Translations under genes and position numbers: made by a program | Part shown: positions 15,272 to 28,399 of the stretch, in pieces | How positions within the stretch are numbered: position 1 is the first letter of the stretch | Layout: every line of letters begins with the position of its first letter | The notes under the pieces: model-generated | Told to the model about the DNA's origin: nothing | Seen by the model: the letters and a program-made list of their open reading frames with translations, nothing else | Databases searched by the model: none | Assembly (NCBI GenBank): GCA_036504155.1 | Contig: DASXVQ010000092.1 | Coordinates: 1-64,000 of the forward strand | Direction: 5' to 3' | Origin: JACRCT01 sp036504155 | GTDB lineage: Bacteria > Myxococcota > Myxococcia > Myxococcales > UBA5297 | DNA: 64,000 nt

Positions 15272-17056
15272 CTATCCCGGAATCCTCAGCAGGAACGTCG
15301 TGCCCTTGCCCGGCTTGGACTTGAACGACACGTCGCCGCCGTGCTGCTCGATGACCTTCTTGACGATGGCGAGGCCCAGGCCGGTGCCGTCCTTCTTCCC
15401 GGAGGTGACGAAGGACTGGAAGATCTTGTCGGCGATCTCGTCGGGGATGCCGGGGCCGGTGTCCGCCAGCCGGAAGACGACCTTGTCCTCCTCCTTGTCC
15501 ACCGTGACCGTGAAGGTGCCGCCGCGGGGCATGGCCTGGGCCGCGTTGCGGGCGATGTTGTAGATGGCGCGCTTGATCTTGCCCTCGTCCATCCGCACTG
15601 TGCCCAGGAAGTTGCCCACCATCTCCAGCTCGATCTCCTTGCCCTCGAGGTCCTTGGCCAGGAACTCGCTGATCTCCTCGACGAACTTGTTGAGGTAGAC
15701 CTTGCGCAAGAGGATGTCGGTCTCGCCGCGGGCGAAGGCCAGCGTCTCCTTGGCCATGGCGCTGATGTGGTCGAGCTGCTTGAGGATGATCTCGCTGGAG
15801 TTCTCGCGGCTCTCGCGCTGCTCGTCGTCCACCATCATCTGCGCGTAGCCCGAGACCAGGGTCATCGGCGTGCGCAGGTCGTGGAGCATGCCGGCGATCA
15901 TCTGGCCGATGGCCGCCAGCCGCGCCTTGCGCTCGCCCTCGACGCGCTCGCGCGCCACGGCGATGGCCCGCGAGACCTGCCCGGCGATGAGCGTGGCCAG
16001 CCGCAGGTCGTGCTCCTCGAACTTGCGGCCCTTGGCGGGGTTGATGAGCTCTAGCGCGCCGATGAGCTCCTTCTCGCCGACGAGCGGCACGCAGACCACC
16101 GCCCGGGTCGGCAGGTTCACGCTCTTGGCGATGCGCGGCGCGTAGGCCGGGTGGCTGGCGGCGTCGTTGGTCATCACCGGCTTGCCGGTGCTGGCCACCT
16201 CGCCGGCGATGCCCTCGCCCAGCTGCAGCTTGAACTTCTTGACCTGCTCGCCCTTGGGCCCCTGCGCGCTCTTGAAGAACAGCGCCCCCAGGTCCTCCTC
16301 GAGGGTCAGGATGGAGCCGGCCTCGACCTCCAGCACGTCCATGGCGGTGGCCAGGATGCCGTCGACCAGGTCCTCGAGCGAGGTGGCGCTGCTGATGCGC
16401 TGCTCGATGTCGAAGAGCAGGTCCAGCTCCGAGACGCGCCCGGCCAGCGCCTCCTTGGCGGCCTGCAGCGCGGCGTTCTGGGCGACGACGTCGCGGTAGA
16501 GCCGGGCGTTCTCGATGGCCACGCCGGCCTGGGCGCTGATGGCCTCCAGGACCGCCACGTCCTCCTGGGTGAAGTCGCCGTCGATGCGGTTGAGCGCCTG
16601 GATGGCCCCGAGGACGGTGCCCGACTTGTCGTGGATGGGCGAGACGACCATCGAGCGCGTCTTGTAGCCGGTGACCCGGTCCACCATGCGGTTGAAGCGC
16701 TCGTCGCTCTTGGCGTCGTTGAGCAGCACCGAGTGGCCGTTGCGGCAGACCCAGCCGGCGATGCCGCTGCCCAGGGGCAGGCGGATCTCGGACAGGCCCT
16801 CGCCCTGGACGACCTTGCTCCAGATCTCGGCCTTGTCGTTGTCGACGAGGAAGAGCGTGGAGCGCTCGGCGCGCACCGACTTGCTGGTGCGGGCGATGAC
16901 CTCGTTGAGCACCTGGTCGAGGTCGAGGGTCGAGCCGATGGCGCGGCAGATGCCCAAGACGCTGCTGAAGCGCTCGCGCGTGCTGTTGAGCGAGAGGAGT
17001 AGCTCCTTGGGATCCGTGGTGGTCAGCGCTGGAAACCTGCCGGAGATTCGCGTCAT
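15272..17056 (-). CDS. Cytoplasmic histidine kinase with two GAF domains
   Basis: 594 residues. No signal or membrane segment. Two GAF sensor domains (about 35-185 and 205-350), a HisKA dimerisation domain with GMLHDLRTPMT (phosphorylated His near 380), and an HATPase domain with N box NIARNAAQAMP, G1 DTGPGIP and G2 GTGLGLAIV. GAF domains bind small ligands or cyclic nucleotides. The ligand is not evident. The start has no Shine-Dalgarno, and a GATAAT hexamer ends eight bases before the ATG, so translation is probably from a leaderless transcript. The convergent single-domain receiver gene is the likely partner. Confidence 0.93.
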   Translation of the reverse strand: MTRISGRFPALTTTDPKELLLSLNSTRERFSSVLGICRAIGSTLDLDQVLNEVIARTSKSVRAERSTLFLVDNDKAEIWSKVVQGEGLSEIRLPLGSGIAGWVCRNGHSVLLNDAKSDERFNRMVDRVTGYKTRSMVVSPIHDKSGTVLGAIQALNRIDGDFTQEDVAVLEAISAQAGVAIENARLYRDVVAQNAALQAAKEALAGRVSELDLLFDIEQRISSATSLEDLVDGILATAMDVLEVEAGSILTLEEDLGALFFKSAQGPKGEQVKKFKLQLGEGIAGEVASTGKPVMTNDAASHPAYAPRIAKSVNLPTRAVVCVPLVGEKELIGALELINPAKGRKFEEHDLRLATLIAGQVSRAIAVARERVEGERKARLAAIGQMIAGMLHDLRTPMTLVSGYAQMMVDDEQRESRENSSEIILKQLDHISAMAKETLAFARGETDILLRKVYLNKFVEEISEFLAKDLEGKEIELEMVGNFLGTVRMDEGKIKRAIYNIARNAAQAMPRGGTFTVTVDKEEDKVVFRLADTGPGIPDEIADKIFQSFVTSGKKDGTGLGLAIVKKVIEQHGGDVSFKSKPGKGTTFLLRIPG

Positions 17057-17064
17057 GGCCGGGG

Positions 17065-17094
17065 ATTATCCGGGATCGGGCCATCCGATGCGAA
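17065..17094 (-). promoter_or_regulatory. Candidate promoter of the histidine kinase gene, near-leaderless
   Basis: Minus-strand TTCGCA (17089-17094), 18-base spacer, GATAAT (17065-17070; five of six bases match TATAAT), then eight bases to the ATG at 17056. Confidence 0.5.
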
Positions 17095-17203
17095 TCTTCC
17101 AGTGGTATCCCGTGCTTGCGCCGCAATCGTGACGGAGATCACGCCTCGCCCGCATCATTAGATCGCCGGAGCGCGCCTCCCGCCCCTGCGCCGGGTCCCG
17201 CGG

Positions 17204-17209
17204 TATCCT
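17204..17209 (+). promoter_or_regulatory. -10-like hexamer seven bases before the membrane-protein start
   Basis: TATCCT, followed by seven bases and the ATG at 17217. No convincing -35 lies at the usual distance. The same hexamer and spacing occur before the radical SAM gene at 62982. Confidence 0.3.
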
Positions 17210-17216
17210 CCGGGCC

Positions 17217-17888
17217 ATGCTTCTGGACCCCCAGGACCGGACCGCCGGAGGCAGGCTCTTCTCCGTCGGGATGGGCGGCATCATGCTGCTCGTCTCCTCG
17301 ATGCTGACCTGGGGAGCCTTCTTCGAGCAGCACTCCTCCGAGCTCCCGGCCCTGGGCTACCTGCTGCTGGTGGTCGTCTGGTCGTTGACCGTCCACCTGC
17401 TGCTCTCGGGCTTCCGCCAACCGCTGGTCCGGAGACTCTCCGCGGCGACGAGCGCCCTCGCCTTCGTCGCCTTCACGGTCTTCATCGTCTGGGTGGCGAT
17501 CCAGGCAGCTTCGTCGCCCGCGGAAACCTGCGCCCGCTCCGGCCGCTACACCTTCGCAGTCCTGGTCTTCTTCGTCGCCGGCTGTGGCGTGTGGTTGATG
17601 GCCAGCGCGCTGCTCCAGCAGCGCCGCGCACGACTGGAGTCGAAGCCCCCTGCCCCGCTCGCTCCGGGCGCAGTCCTCTTCTGGCCCTTCCTGGCCTTGG
17701 CGAAGGCGCCCCTGGGCACGGCGGTCGTCGGCCTCGCCCTGTTCGGCTCGGCGGCGCTCGGCGAGTGGCTGGGCGGCCGATGGGGCCACCCCCTGACCGG
17801 CGCGGCTGCGTTCCTGCTCGTGCCGATCGTCGTGGGGGTGGTGTTGACCGGCCTGGCCGCCGCCCGGAAGGTCCGCGGCCACACCTGA
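17217..17888 (+). CDS. Integral membrane protein of unknown function
   Basis: 223 residues with about six hydrophobic helices (for example IMLLVSSMLTWGAFF, LLLVVVWSLTVHLLL, FAVLVFFVAGCGVWLMA, FLLVPIVVGVVLTGL). There is no catalytic or transport motif I can name. The start is an ATG with no Shine-Dalgarno and a TATCCT hexamer seven bases upstream. It ends four bases from the polA stop, the two genes being convergent. Confidence 0.7.
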   Translation: MLLDPQDRTAGGRLFSVGMGGIMLLVSSMLTWGAFFEQHSSELPALGYLLLVVVWSLTVHLLLSGFRQPLVRRLSAATSALAFVAFTVFIVWVAIQAASSPAETCARSGRYTFAVLVFFVAGCGVWLMASALLQQRRARLESKPPAPLAPGAVLFWPFLALAKAPLGTAVVGLALFGSAALGEWLGGRWGHPLTGAAAFLLVPIVVGVVLTGLAAARKVRGHT

Positions 17889-17892
17889 CGGG

Positions 17893-20583
<2,691 letters not shown>

Positions 20584-20591
20584 GGGCGGGG

Positions 20592-20621
20592 ACGCTATGG
20601 GCCTTCGGCGGGACCGGTCAA
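20592..20621 (-). promoter_or_regulatory. polA: Candidate polA promoter, near-leaderless
   Basis: Minus-strand TTGACC (20616-20621), 18-base spacer, TAGCGT (20592-20597), then eight bases to the polA ATG at 20583. On the plus strand another TAGCGT (20646-20651) may serve the divergent MshEN gene. Confidence 0.5.
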
Positions 20622-20682
20622 GGCGGGCGTTCGCGTCGCCTGTGGTAGCGTGGAAACACCTCGCTCGGAGCGGCGAACGCCC

Positions 20683-22470
20683 ATGGACGAACGCATCGGC
20701 ACCTTGCTGCTGCAGGCTCGCAGGATTCGCGAGTTCCACCTCGAGGAAGCCCTGCGCCGCCAGAGGGAGCGCGGCGGGCGGGTGGGCACCAACCTCGTGG
20801 AGATGGGCGCGGTGGACCTGGACGTCCTGGCGGCCGCGCTCGCGGCGCAGCGCAGGGTCCCGCTGGCGCTGGACAGCGAGATCCAGTCGGCTTCCCGCGA
20901 AGCGCTCGCCCTGCTGTCCCCCTCGCTGGCCTCCCAGCTGCTCTCCATCCCGCTCTCGGTCGGAGCCGCCGGCGTGGTGGTCGCCGTCGCCAGCCCCTGG
21001 GACCCTGCAGTCGCCCAGGCGCTGGCCGCGGCCATCAAGCGCCCGCTGCTCCTCAAGATCGCGCCGGAGACGAGGATCTTCGACGCCCTCGAGAAGCTCT
21101 ACCGGCTCCCCCACCCGCGCAAGGTCATGAGGGCCAGGCTGACTCCGGCCTTCGGCCAGCCTGCCGTCGCCGGCCCGATTCCGGGGCTCGAGCCCATCGT
21201 CGCGGCGGCGCCACTCACCGGCCCGCTCGCCAGCGCGCTGGCGCCCACCTTCGACGTGGCGGACATCAGCTTGGACGACGCCGCGGCCGACTCGCCGGTC
21301 GAAGAGCTCTCCGGGGACCTGTTCCTCGACGAGACGCCGGAGACCGCCGCCCCACCTGCCCCGCCCGCTGCGCCTGCTGCGCCTCTTCCGCCCGCGCTGC
21401 CCGTTGCGCCCATGGCCCGGGTCAAGACGCCGCTTCCCCTCGGCCCGGTCGGCCTCGCAGATCCGCTTTCGAGCATGTCCTGGGACCTGCCGATGGGGGG
21501 CGCCACGACTCTGCCGTCGCCGCCGGCGCTGACCTTGCCGGCACCCTTACCGGTTGCGGAAGCTCCGGCGCCGCTGCCCGCTCCACCTCCCGCCTCTCCT
21601 CTGGCATCGCCGGCCGCACCATCGCCGGCGGCGGAGTCCGAGGAGGTCTCCGATTTCGAGGTCGAGCTCGACGAGACGCCTCAGGCCCCTGCACCTGCCG
21701 TCGCCGCCGCCGCGCCTGCAGCGCCTGCTGCGCAGTCCGAACCCCAGCCGCCCACATCCACGTCCCCGCCGCCCGCGCCTGCTCCTGAAGCGCCCCCGCC
21801 GTCGGAACCGGATCTGCTCAGCCCGCCGCCAGAGCCCGTCGCGCCTGCCGCCGCTATCCCGGCTACCCCGGCTGCACCGGCGTCGGCCCAGCCCTCGGAG
21901 TTGGAGGTGCTCTCGCCTCCCCCCGCCACCGCCGAGCCGAGCGCCGCCCTGCCGGCACCTGCCGAAGAGGCTTGGTCCGCGCCGCCCGCCGCGGACCTGC
22001 GTCCCGCGACCAGCCTCTACATGGTCGAGGACGCCATCGCCCGCGCCTCGCGGCCCGAGAAGGTGGTCGAGAGCCTGCTCTGGGGCTGCGAGGGCCGCTT
22101 CGAGGCCGCCGTCTTCTTCGTCCTGGACGGCAAGCGGGCGAGGGCCCGCGACGGCTTCGGGCCGGACGGCCCGGTCCCCTTCCACGACGGCTTCAGCATC
22201 GACCTGGCGGTGCCCTCGCTCTTCCGAATCGCCATCGAGCGCCAGCGCTTCGTCCTCGAGGTGCCGACCTCGCAGGCCGAGGCCGCCCTCTGTGCGTGGA
22301 TGCGCCTGAGCCCGCAGGGCTTGGCGGCGGCCATCCCGTTCTTCATGCACGGCAGCGTGGTGAGCGCGCTGTGGGCCAGCTGTGGCTCGCTCGGCGCCCG
22401 GCCCTCGCTCGCCTCCGACCTCGAGCGTCTGGCGGAGCTCGGCGCGAGCGCCTTCGCGCGGCTGACCTGA
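20683..22470 (+). CDS. MshEN-domain protein with long Pro/Ala-rich linker and GAF-like C-terminus
   Basis: 595 residues from ATG 20683 (CGGAG 12 bases upstream). The open frame continues far upstream, but only as antisense to polA. Residues about 3-140 match the MshEN/GspE N-terminal fold, which in MshE-type ATPases binds cyclic di-GMP through two repeated motifs. The second copy (RVGTNLVEMGAVDLDVLAAALAAQ region) keeps the Arg-x-Gly and the later Gly. The first has lost the second Gly (IGTLLLQARRI). Then come about 280 residues of low-complexity Pro/Ala, and a folded C-terminus (about 445-595) that looks GAF-like (WGCEGRFEAAVFFVLDG, AAAIPFFMHGSVVSALWA). No ATPase domain is present. It may be a c-di-GMP-responsive adaptor, which is inference. 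Confidence 0.75.
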   Translation: MDERIGTLLLQARRIREFHLEEALRRQRERGGRVGTNLVEMGAVDLDVLAAALAAQRRVPLALDSEIQSASREALALLSPSLASQLLSIPLSVGAAGVVVAVASPWDPAVAQALAAAIKRPLLLKIAPETRIFDALEKLYRLPHPRKVMRARLTPAFGQPAVAGPIPGLEPIVAAAPLTGPLASALAPTFDVADISLDDAAADSPVEELSGDLFLDETPETAAPPAPPAAPAAPLPPALPVAPMARVKTPLPLGPVGLADPLSSMSWDLPMGGATTLPSPPALTLPAPLPVAEAPAPLPAPPPASPLASPAAPSPAAESEEVSDFEVELDETPQAPAPAVAAAAPAAPAAQSEPQPPTSTSPPPAPAPEAPPPSEPDLLSPPPEPVAPAAAIPATPAAPASAQPSELEVLSPPPATAEPSAALPAPAEEAWSAPPAADLRPATSLYMVEDAIARASRPEKVVESLLWGCEGRFEAAVFFVLDGKRARARDGFGPDGPVPFHDGFSIDLAVPSLFRIAIERQRFVLEVPTSQAEAALCAWMRLSPQGLAAAIPFFMHGSVVSALWASCGSLGARPSLASDLERLAELGASAFARLT

Positions 22471-22490
22471 GGCCCTGGGCCGCACGAAGA

Positions 22491-22516
22491 ACGCCGCGCC
22501 GTTGCCGGCGCGGCGT
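22491..22516. terminator. Hairpin terminator between convergent genes
   Basis: Perfect 11-bp stem (22491-22501 with 22506-22516) and a four-base loop TTGC. Read on the minus strand it is followed by TCTTCGT, and A-rich sequence lies on the other side, so it may end transcripts from both the MshEN gene and the FHA gene. Confidence 0.65.
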
Positions 22517-22561
22517 CGAAGAAAGAAAGCGGACCGCCAGGGTTGGGCGCGAGCCGCGCGG

Positions 22562-24688
22562 CTACTGGGCCTCGGCCGGGGCCGCCTCGAGGTCCGGGCA
22601 GCCCTGCTTGCGGCCGATCTCCAGCGCCTTCTTGTGCGTCGAGCTGTCGGGCGCGGTGATGGTGATGGCGAAGTAGACCGTGTCGCAGCTGGGGCTGTCG
22701 TTGAGCTTGCGGTTGGCCTCGCGCTCCATGCGCGCCATGTAGCCGGCGAGGTCGGTGTTCTTCGGGTTGAGCTTGTAGCCCTCGTAGACATTGGCGAAGC
22801 ACTTGTCGAAGTGCTCCTTGTTGAACTCGTCCTTCGCCATGTCGTAGTAGATCTTCGCGAGCTCGGCCTTCTGCTCCTTCATCATCTCGCTCTCGAAGCC
22901 CGCGGGCATCAGCCTGGCGTCGGCCTCGAAGGCCTCCTTGAGGATGGCCTGGGCGTCCTTGGCGCGGCTGAGGCGGATGGACTCGGCGGCGGTGTTCACC
23001 TTCCCGTCGATGACGTCCAGCCACATGATCAGGTCGTTGTACTGGTCGCGCTCCTTGGGCGAGGCGCGCGAGCGCGCGTTCTTGAGGGCGCTCGACTGCT
23101 GCTTGGGGCGGCCCATGTTGAAGTAGGTGATCATCACCTCGGCGATTCGCTCGTTCGGGTACTTGGCGCGCAGCGCGGCCTCGGCCTTGATGCGCGGGTC
23201 GGCCCCGCCCTCGCCGTCGGTGAGCTTCTGGAACTTGGCGTACTCCGGCGGGCACTTGTACTCGCCCTTGCCCTTGCCCTGCTGCTTGGCCGCGTGGGTG
23301 AAGTACTTGAGGGCCTCCTCGTCGGCCCCCTCGTCGCGGTTGCAGGTCAGCTCCAGGGCCCGGCGGCAGCTGCCGTTGTAGCCCATCTCGAAGTAGCCGC
23401 CGTTGACGTCGCCCTTGCAGGCGTTCTTGTTCTTCTTGACGAGGATGCTCGCGGCCTCGGTGAAGGCGGCCTTGGCGCGCGGGAAGACCGCCACCGCGTC
23501 CTTCTCCACCTTGACCAGGACCTTGATGCCCTCCTCCTCCTGGCCGGTGGAGATGAGCCGCTTGGCGTCCTTGAGCAGCTTCTCGTTGTCGAGGTCCTTC
23601 TTGCAGGTCTTGACCTTCTTGCCCGCCCCCAGGGTCGGGTCGGCGTCGTGCGCCTTGCCGCAGAACTTCACGCACTGCTCCAGGCTGTACTCGCTGGACT
23701 CGGGGTCGGAGTACGCCTGGCACTTGCCCATCAGCTTGTTGGCGTCCTCCTCGGGAGGCGCCTGCACGACGAGGGGACCGCCCGCGCCGCCGCCCTTCTT
23801 TCCGCCCCCGCCGCCGGCGATGGCGACGACCGCCACGATCAGCAGCAGCGCCACGCCGCCGATGAGGAGGACCATCTTCTTCTTGCCGGCGCCCGCCGCG
23901 TCCTTGGCGGCGCGGGGCGTGCCGGGGCCGGTGAACGACAGCTCGACGACGCCGAAGCGGACGACGTCGCCCGGCTCGATGGGCGCCTCGCTCACGCGGT
24001 CGCCGTTGAGGAAGGTGCCGTTGGCGCTGCCCAGGTCGCGCACCGAGAACTTCTGGCCGGTCTTGACGATCTCCGCGTGGCGGCGGCTGACCGAGTCGTC
24101 CTCGAGCATGATGTCGGCGGGCGGGACGCGGCCGACGGTGAGCTTGGCCCGGTCGAGCTGGAAGCTCTGGCCCTGGAACGGCCCGGCCAGGCCGCGCAGC
24201 ACCGGCCGCGCGTCGCGCGGGGGCGGCGCCTTGGCGATGGGGCGGGCGCGGACCGGGGCCTCGCCGGCGGCCATCATGCGGGTGGCGCGCTTGACGGGCA
24301 TGCCGCCGCCGCCCGGGGGGGCCTTGGCCAGCGCCACCGACTGCCGGGTCCCGGGGCGGGCGCCGTTGCCGGCGGGGACGCGCGCCGAGGTGGCGCGACG
24401 GGCGGCGGCCAGCTTGACCACGCAGCCGCCGACGCCCACCTCCACGCCCGCGCTGACCTGGGTGGCCTCGCCGATGCGGGCGCCGCCGACGAGGACGCCG
24501 TTGGCGCTGTTGAGGTCCTCGACCCACACGGCGCCGGACTCGTCGACGAAGAAGCGGCAGTGCTTGCGGCTGACGCCCTGCTCGGTGAGGACGACGTCGT
24601 TGCCGGCCTCGCGGCCCACCGTCAGCTCGGAAGCGAGCTCCATCCGCTGCTCTTGCCCGTCCGAACCACGGAAGATCAGGGTTGGCAT
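22562..24688 (-). CDS. Membrane protein with two FHA domains and periplasmic helical repeats
   Basis: 708 residues from ATG 24686-24688 with GAGG five bases upstream. FHA domain 1 (about 1-92: VGREAGNDVVL, VSRKHC, SANGVLV) and FHA domain 2 (about 165-255: VGRVPPADIML, VSRRHAE, SANGTFLNG) keep the Arg, Ser, His and Asn that bind phosphothreonine. A membrane helix follows (about 275-297, VLLIGGVALLLIVAVVAIA). The rest (300-708) is TPR-like with paired cysteines, consistent with a periplasmic location. It is the last gene of the Tad-type block, 71 bases after cpaF, whose product also has an FHA domain. It probably senses kinase activity in the cytoplasm and passes it to the export machine. The partner is not shown by sequence. 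Confidence 0.85.
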   Translation of the reverse strand: MPTLIFRGSDGQEQRMELASELTVGREAGNDVVLTEQGVSRKHCRFFVDESGAVWVEDLNSANGVLVGGARIGEATQVSAGVEVGVGGCVVKLAAARRATSARVPAGNGARPGTRQSVALAKAPPGGGGMPVKRATRMMAAGEAPVRARPIAKAPPPRDARPVLRGLAGPFQGQSFQLDRAKLTVGRVPPADIMLEDDSVSRRHAEIVKTGQKFSVRDLGSANGTFLNGDRVSEAPIEPGDVVRFGVVELSFTGPGTPRAAKDAAGAGKKKMVLLIGGVALLLIVAVVAIAGGGGGKKGGGAGGPLVVQAPPEEDANKLMGKCQAYSDPESSEYSLEQCVKFCGKAHDADPTLGAGKKVKTCKKDLDNEKLLKDAKRLISTGQEEEGIKVLVKVEKDAVAVFPRAKAAFTEAASILVKKNKNACKGDVNGGYFEMGYNGSCRRALELTCNRDEGADEEALKYFTHAAKQQGKGKGEYKCPPEYAKFQKLTDGEGGADPRIKAEAALRAKYPNERIAEVMITYFNMGRPKQQSSALKNARSRASPKERDQYNDLIMWLDVIDGKVNTAAESIRLSRAKDAQAILKEAFEADARLMPAGFESEMMKEQKAELAKIYYDMAKDEFNKEHFDKCFANVYEGYKLNPKNTDLAGYMARMEREANRKLNDSPSCDTVYFAITITAPDSSTHKKALEIGRKQGCPDLEAAPAEAQ

Positions 24689-24759
24689 CGCGTCCTCGCC
24701 GCTCCTTCTGCCCCTTCGCCCATTCCACGAACCTCGGACCCCGGCCCGCAGGCCGGGAG

Positions 24760-26652
<1,893 letters not shown>

Positions 26653-26762
26653 GCTCTTTGAGCCTCCGGCCGCGCGCTTCGAGCCGCCCACCCGGCCCCG
26701 GCGCTGGGGCCGTCCGAGTGGGGAATTGGCAATCGGTCAAGTGGCCGCGGCGGCCTCCGTTC

Positions 26763-26790
26763 ATTGTAACGGAAGCGGCGGCCGATGCAA
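26763..26790 (-). promoter_or_regulatory. cpaF: Candidate promoter of the FHA-cpaF gene
   Basis: Minus-strand TTGCAT (26785-26790), 16-base spacer, TACAAT (26763-26768; five of six match TATAAT). The leader would be about 105 bases. TACAAT lies within a short inverted repeat (TCCGTT / AACGGA). Confidence 0.5.
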
Positions 26791-26826
26791 AAGTCCCAAG
26801 AACGTCAGGTGGTTGTGGGTGCTACA

Positions 26827-26878
26827 TCCCGGCCCGGATACAAGGCCGGGACGCCCCCTTGGCGGTGGGCGTCCCGGC
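26827..26878 (-). promoter_or_regulatory. Two overlapping, mutually exclusive hairpins downstream of the secretin gene
   Basis: Hairpin A pairs 26827-26834 with 26844-26851 (8 bp, nine-base loop). Hairpin B pairs 26845-26856 with 26867-26878 (12 bp, ten-base loop). Both use 26845-26851, so they cannot form together. The layout looks like an attenuator or an mRNA-stabilising end between the secretin and the FHA-cpaF gene. No U-run follows on either strand, so intrinsic termination is uncertain. Confidence 0.5.
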
Positions 26879-26909
26879 GGAACGTCCCAGCAACTTCGAC
26901 CGCTAGGAA

Positions 26910-28358
26910 TCAGTCGAAGATGCCGTAGGTGACCTCGTCGCGGGCCTGCTTGTAGCGGGCCTTGATGTCGTCGATGAGCTTCCGGATGCGCTCGGTGTCC
27001 GGGTTGACGATGCGCGGCGTCACGAAGATCACCAGCTCGCGCTTGGTGCCCGTGAAGTTACGGTTCTTGAAGAGCTCGCCGATGATCGGGATGTGGCCGA
27101 GGAGCGGGAACTTGGCGACGTTCTTGTCCTCGTCGTGCTCGAAGATGCCGCTCATGACGATGGTCTCGCCGTGGCGGACGGTGACGTTGGTCTTCACGCG
27201 GCGGGTGGCGAAGCCGGGGATGGACAGGTTCGAGCCGGCGGTGATGGAGATGGACTTGTCGACCTTGGAGGCCTCCGCCTCGATCTCGGTCTGGATGTTG
27301 CCGTGGCGGTCGGCGGTGGGGCGAATGGAGAGCTTCACGCCGAACGGCTTGAACTCCACCGTGAACATGTTGTTGGTGATCATCGGGATCGGCAGCTCGC
27401 CGCCGGCCAGGAACTCGGCCTTCTCACCCGAGGCGCACACCAGCTTGGGCTGCGCCAGCAGGCGGCCGTAGCCGTCGTTGAAGATCATGCCGAAGCTGAA
27501 GTCCGAGGCGCCGTCGATGGACGCGCTGAACGGCATCGAGGCGGGCACGTCGATGGAGAAGTCCTTGCTGTAGGAGAAGTTCGCGGCGCCCTTGCCTTCC
27601 AGGTTCAGGGGCCACTTGATGCCCACCGTGTCCTCGTTCTTGCGCCGGATCTCGACGAACTGGACCTCGGTGAGGACCATGCGCCGGATGCCGACCACCA
27701 GCAGGTTCTCGACGTGCTCGCCGATGGCCTTGGTGATGAGCTCCGCCTTCTGCAGGTCCTGCTGCGACTCGACCGAGCCTTCCAGGAAGATGGTCGTGCC
27801 GACCACGTTGGCCTGGACGTTCTTGAGGCCGGCGCGCTGCAGCGCGGCGTTCAGGTTGTTGGCGACCAGCTTCTTGGCATTGGGCGCCACCTTCACGAAG
27901 CTCTTCACCTGGGTGTAGAGCGTCGAGATCTGGTTGACGCGGTCCGCGTCCTCGGTGGTGTACGCGTAGCCGTCGAGGTAGATGCGGTCGCCGACCATGC
28001 GGACCGTGATGCCTTCGCGGTCGCCCAGCAGGCGCTTGATCTCCTCGATGACCTCGTTCGGGTCCTTCTTGCGGACGCGGATGAGGTAGCTCAGGCGCGA
28101 GCCGTTGGACTTCCAGATGAGCAGCGTGGTGCCGCCTTCGGCCTGGCCGACGATGAGGACCTGGGTCGAGCCCAGCGGCTTGACGTCGGCGATGCTGGGA
28201 TCGCCGATGGCGATGCGGGCGATGCCCGGCACGTTGATGACCTTCTGGGTGCCGACGCCCAGGGAGATCGTCGAGGAGTCGTCCTGCGAGTAGGCCGGCG
28301 CGGCGACCGCCACCACCAGGGCGACCGCGAGAGCACGGGACAAGATGCGGTAGGCCAT
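26910..28358 (-). CDS. cpaC: CpaC/RcpA-type secretin of a Tad/Flp pilus system
   Basis: 482 residues from ATG 28356-28358, chosen because AAGGAG lies six bases upstream. An ATG two codons earlier abuts the site. Signal peptide to about residue 25 (AAPAYSQ), a pilus-assembly N-terminal domain (ISLGVGTQKVINVPGIARIAIGDPSIADV), a BON-like segment, and the secretin core (FSFGMIFNDGYGRLLAQPKLVC, IPGFATRRVKTNVTVRHGETIVMSGI, KFPLLGHIPIIGELFKNR, ELVIFVTPRIV). Secretins form the ring that lets the pilus cross the outer membrane. It lies 41 bases after the prepilin peptidase gene in the same operon. Myxobacteria use Tad-like machines (Kil) for contact-dependent prey killing, so a predation role is possible but not shown. 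Confidence 0.93.
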   Translation of the reverse strand: MAYRILSRALAVALVVAVAAPAYSQDDSSTISLGVGTQKVINVPGIARIAIGDPSIADVKPLGSTQVLIVGQAEGGTTLLIWKSNGSRLSYLIRVRKKDPNEVIEEIKRLLGDREGITVRMVGDRIYLDGYAYTTEDADRVNQISTLYTQVKSFVKVAPNAKKLVANNLNAALQRAGLKNVQANVVGTTIFLEGSVESQQDLQKAELITKAIGEHVENLLVVGIRRMVLTEVQFVEIRRKNEDTVGIKWPLNLEGKGAANFSYSKDFSIDVPASMPFSASIDGASDFSFGMIFNDGYGRLLAQPKLVCASGEKAEFLAGGELPIPMITNNMFTVEFKPFGVKLSIRPTADRHGNIQTEIEAEASKVDKSISITAGSNLSIPGFATRRVKTNVTVRHGETIVMSGIFEHDEDKNVAKFPLLGHIPIIGELFKNRNFTGTKRELVIFVTPRIVNPDTERIRKLIDDIKARYKQARDEVTYGIFD

Positions 28359-28399
28359 CGACATCTCCTTGCGACGGGTGAAAAAGCTGAGACGAGCCA

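Noticed and set aside
20584..21114. N-terminal extension of polA (about 177 codons)
   Set aside because: It is antisense to the MshEN gene and has no domain. The ATG at 20583 gives the normal PolA start with a promoter just upstream.
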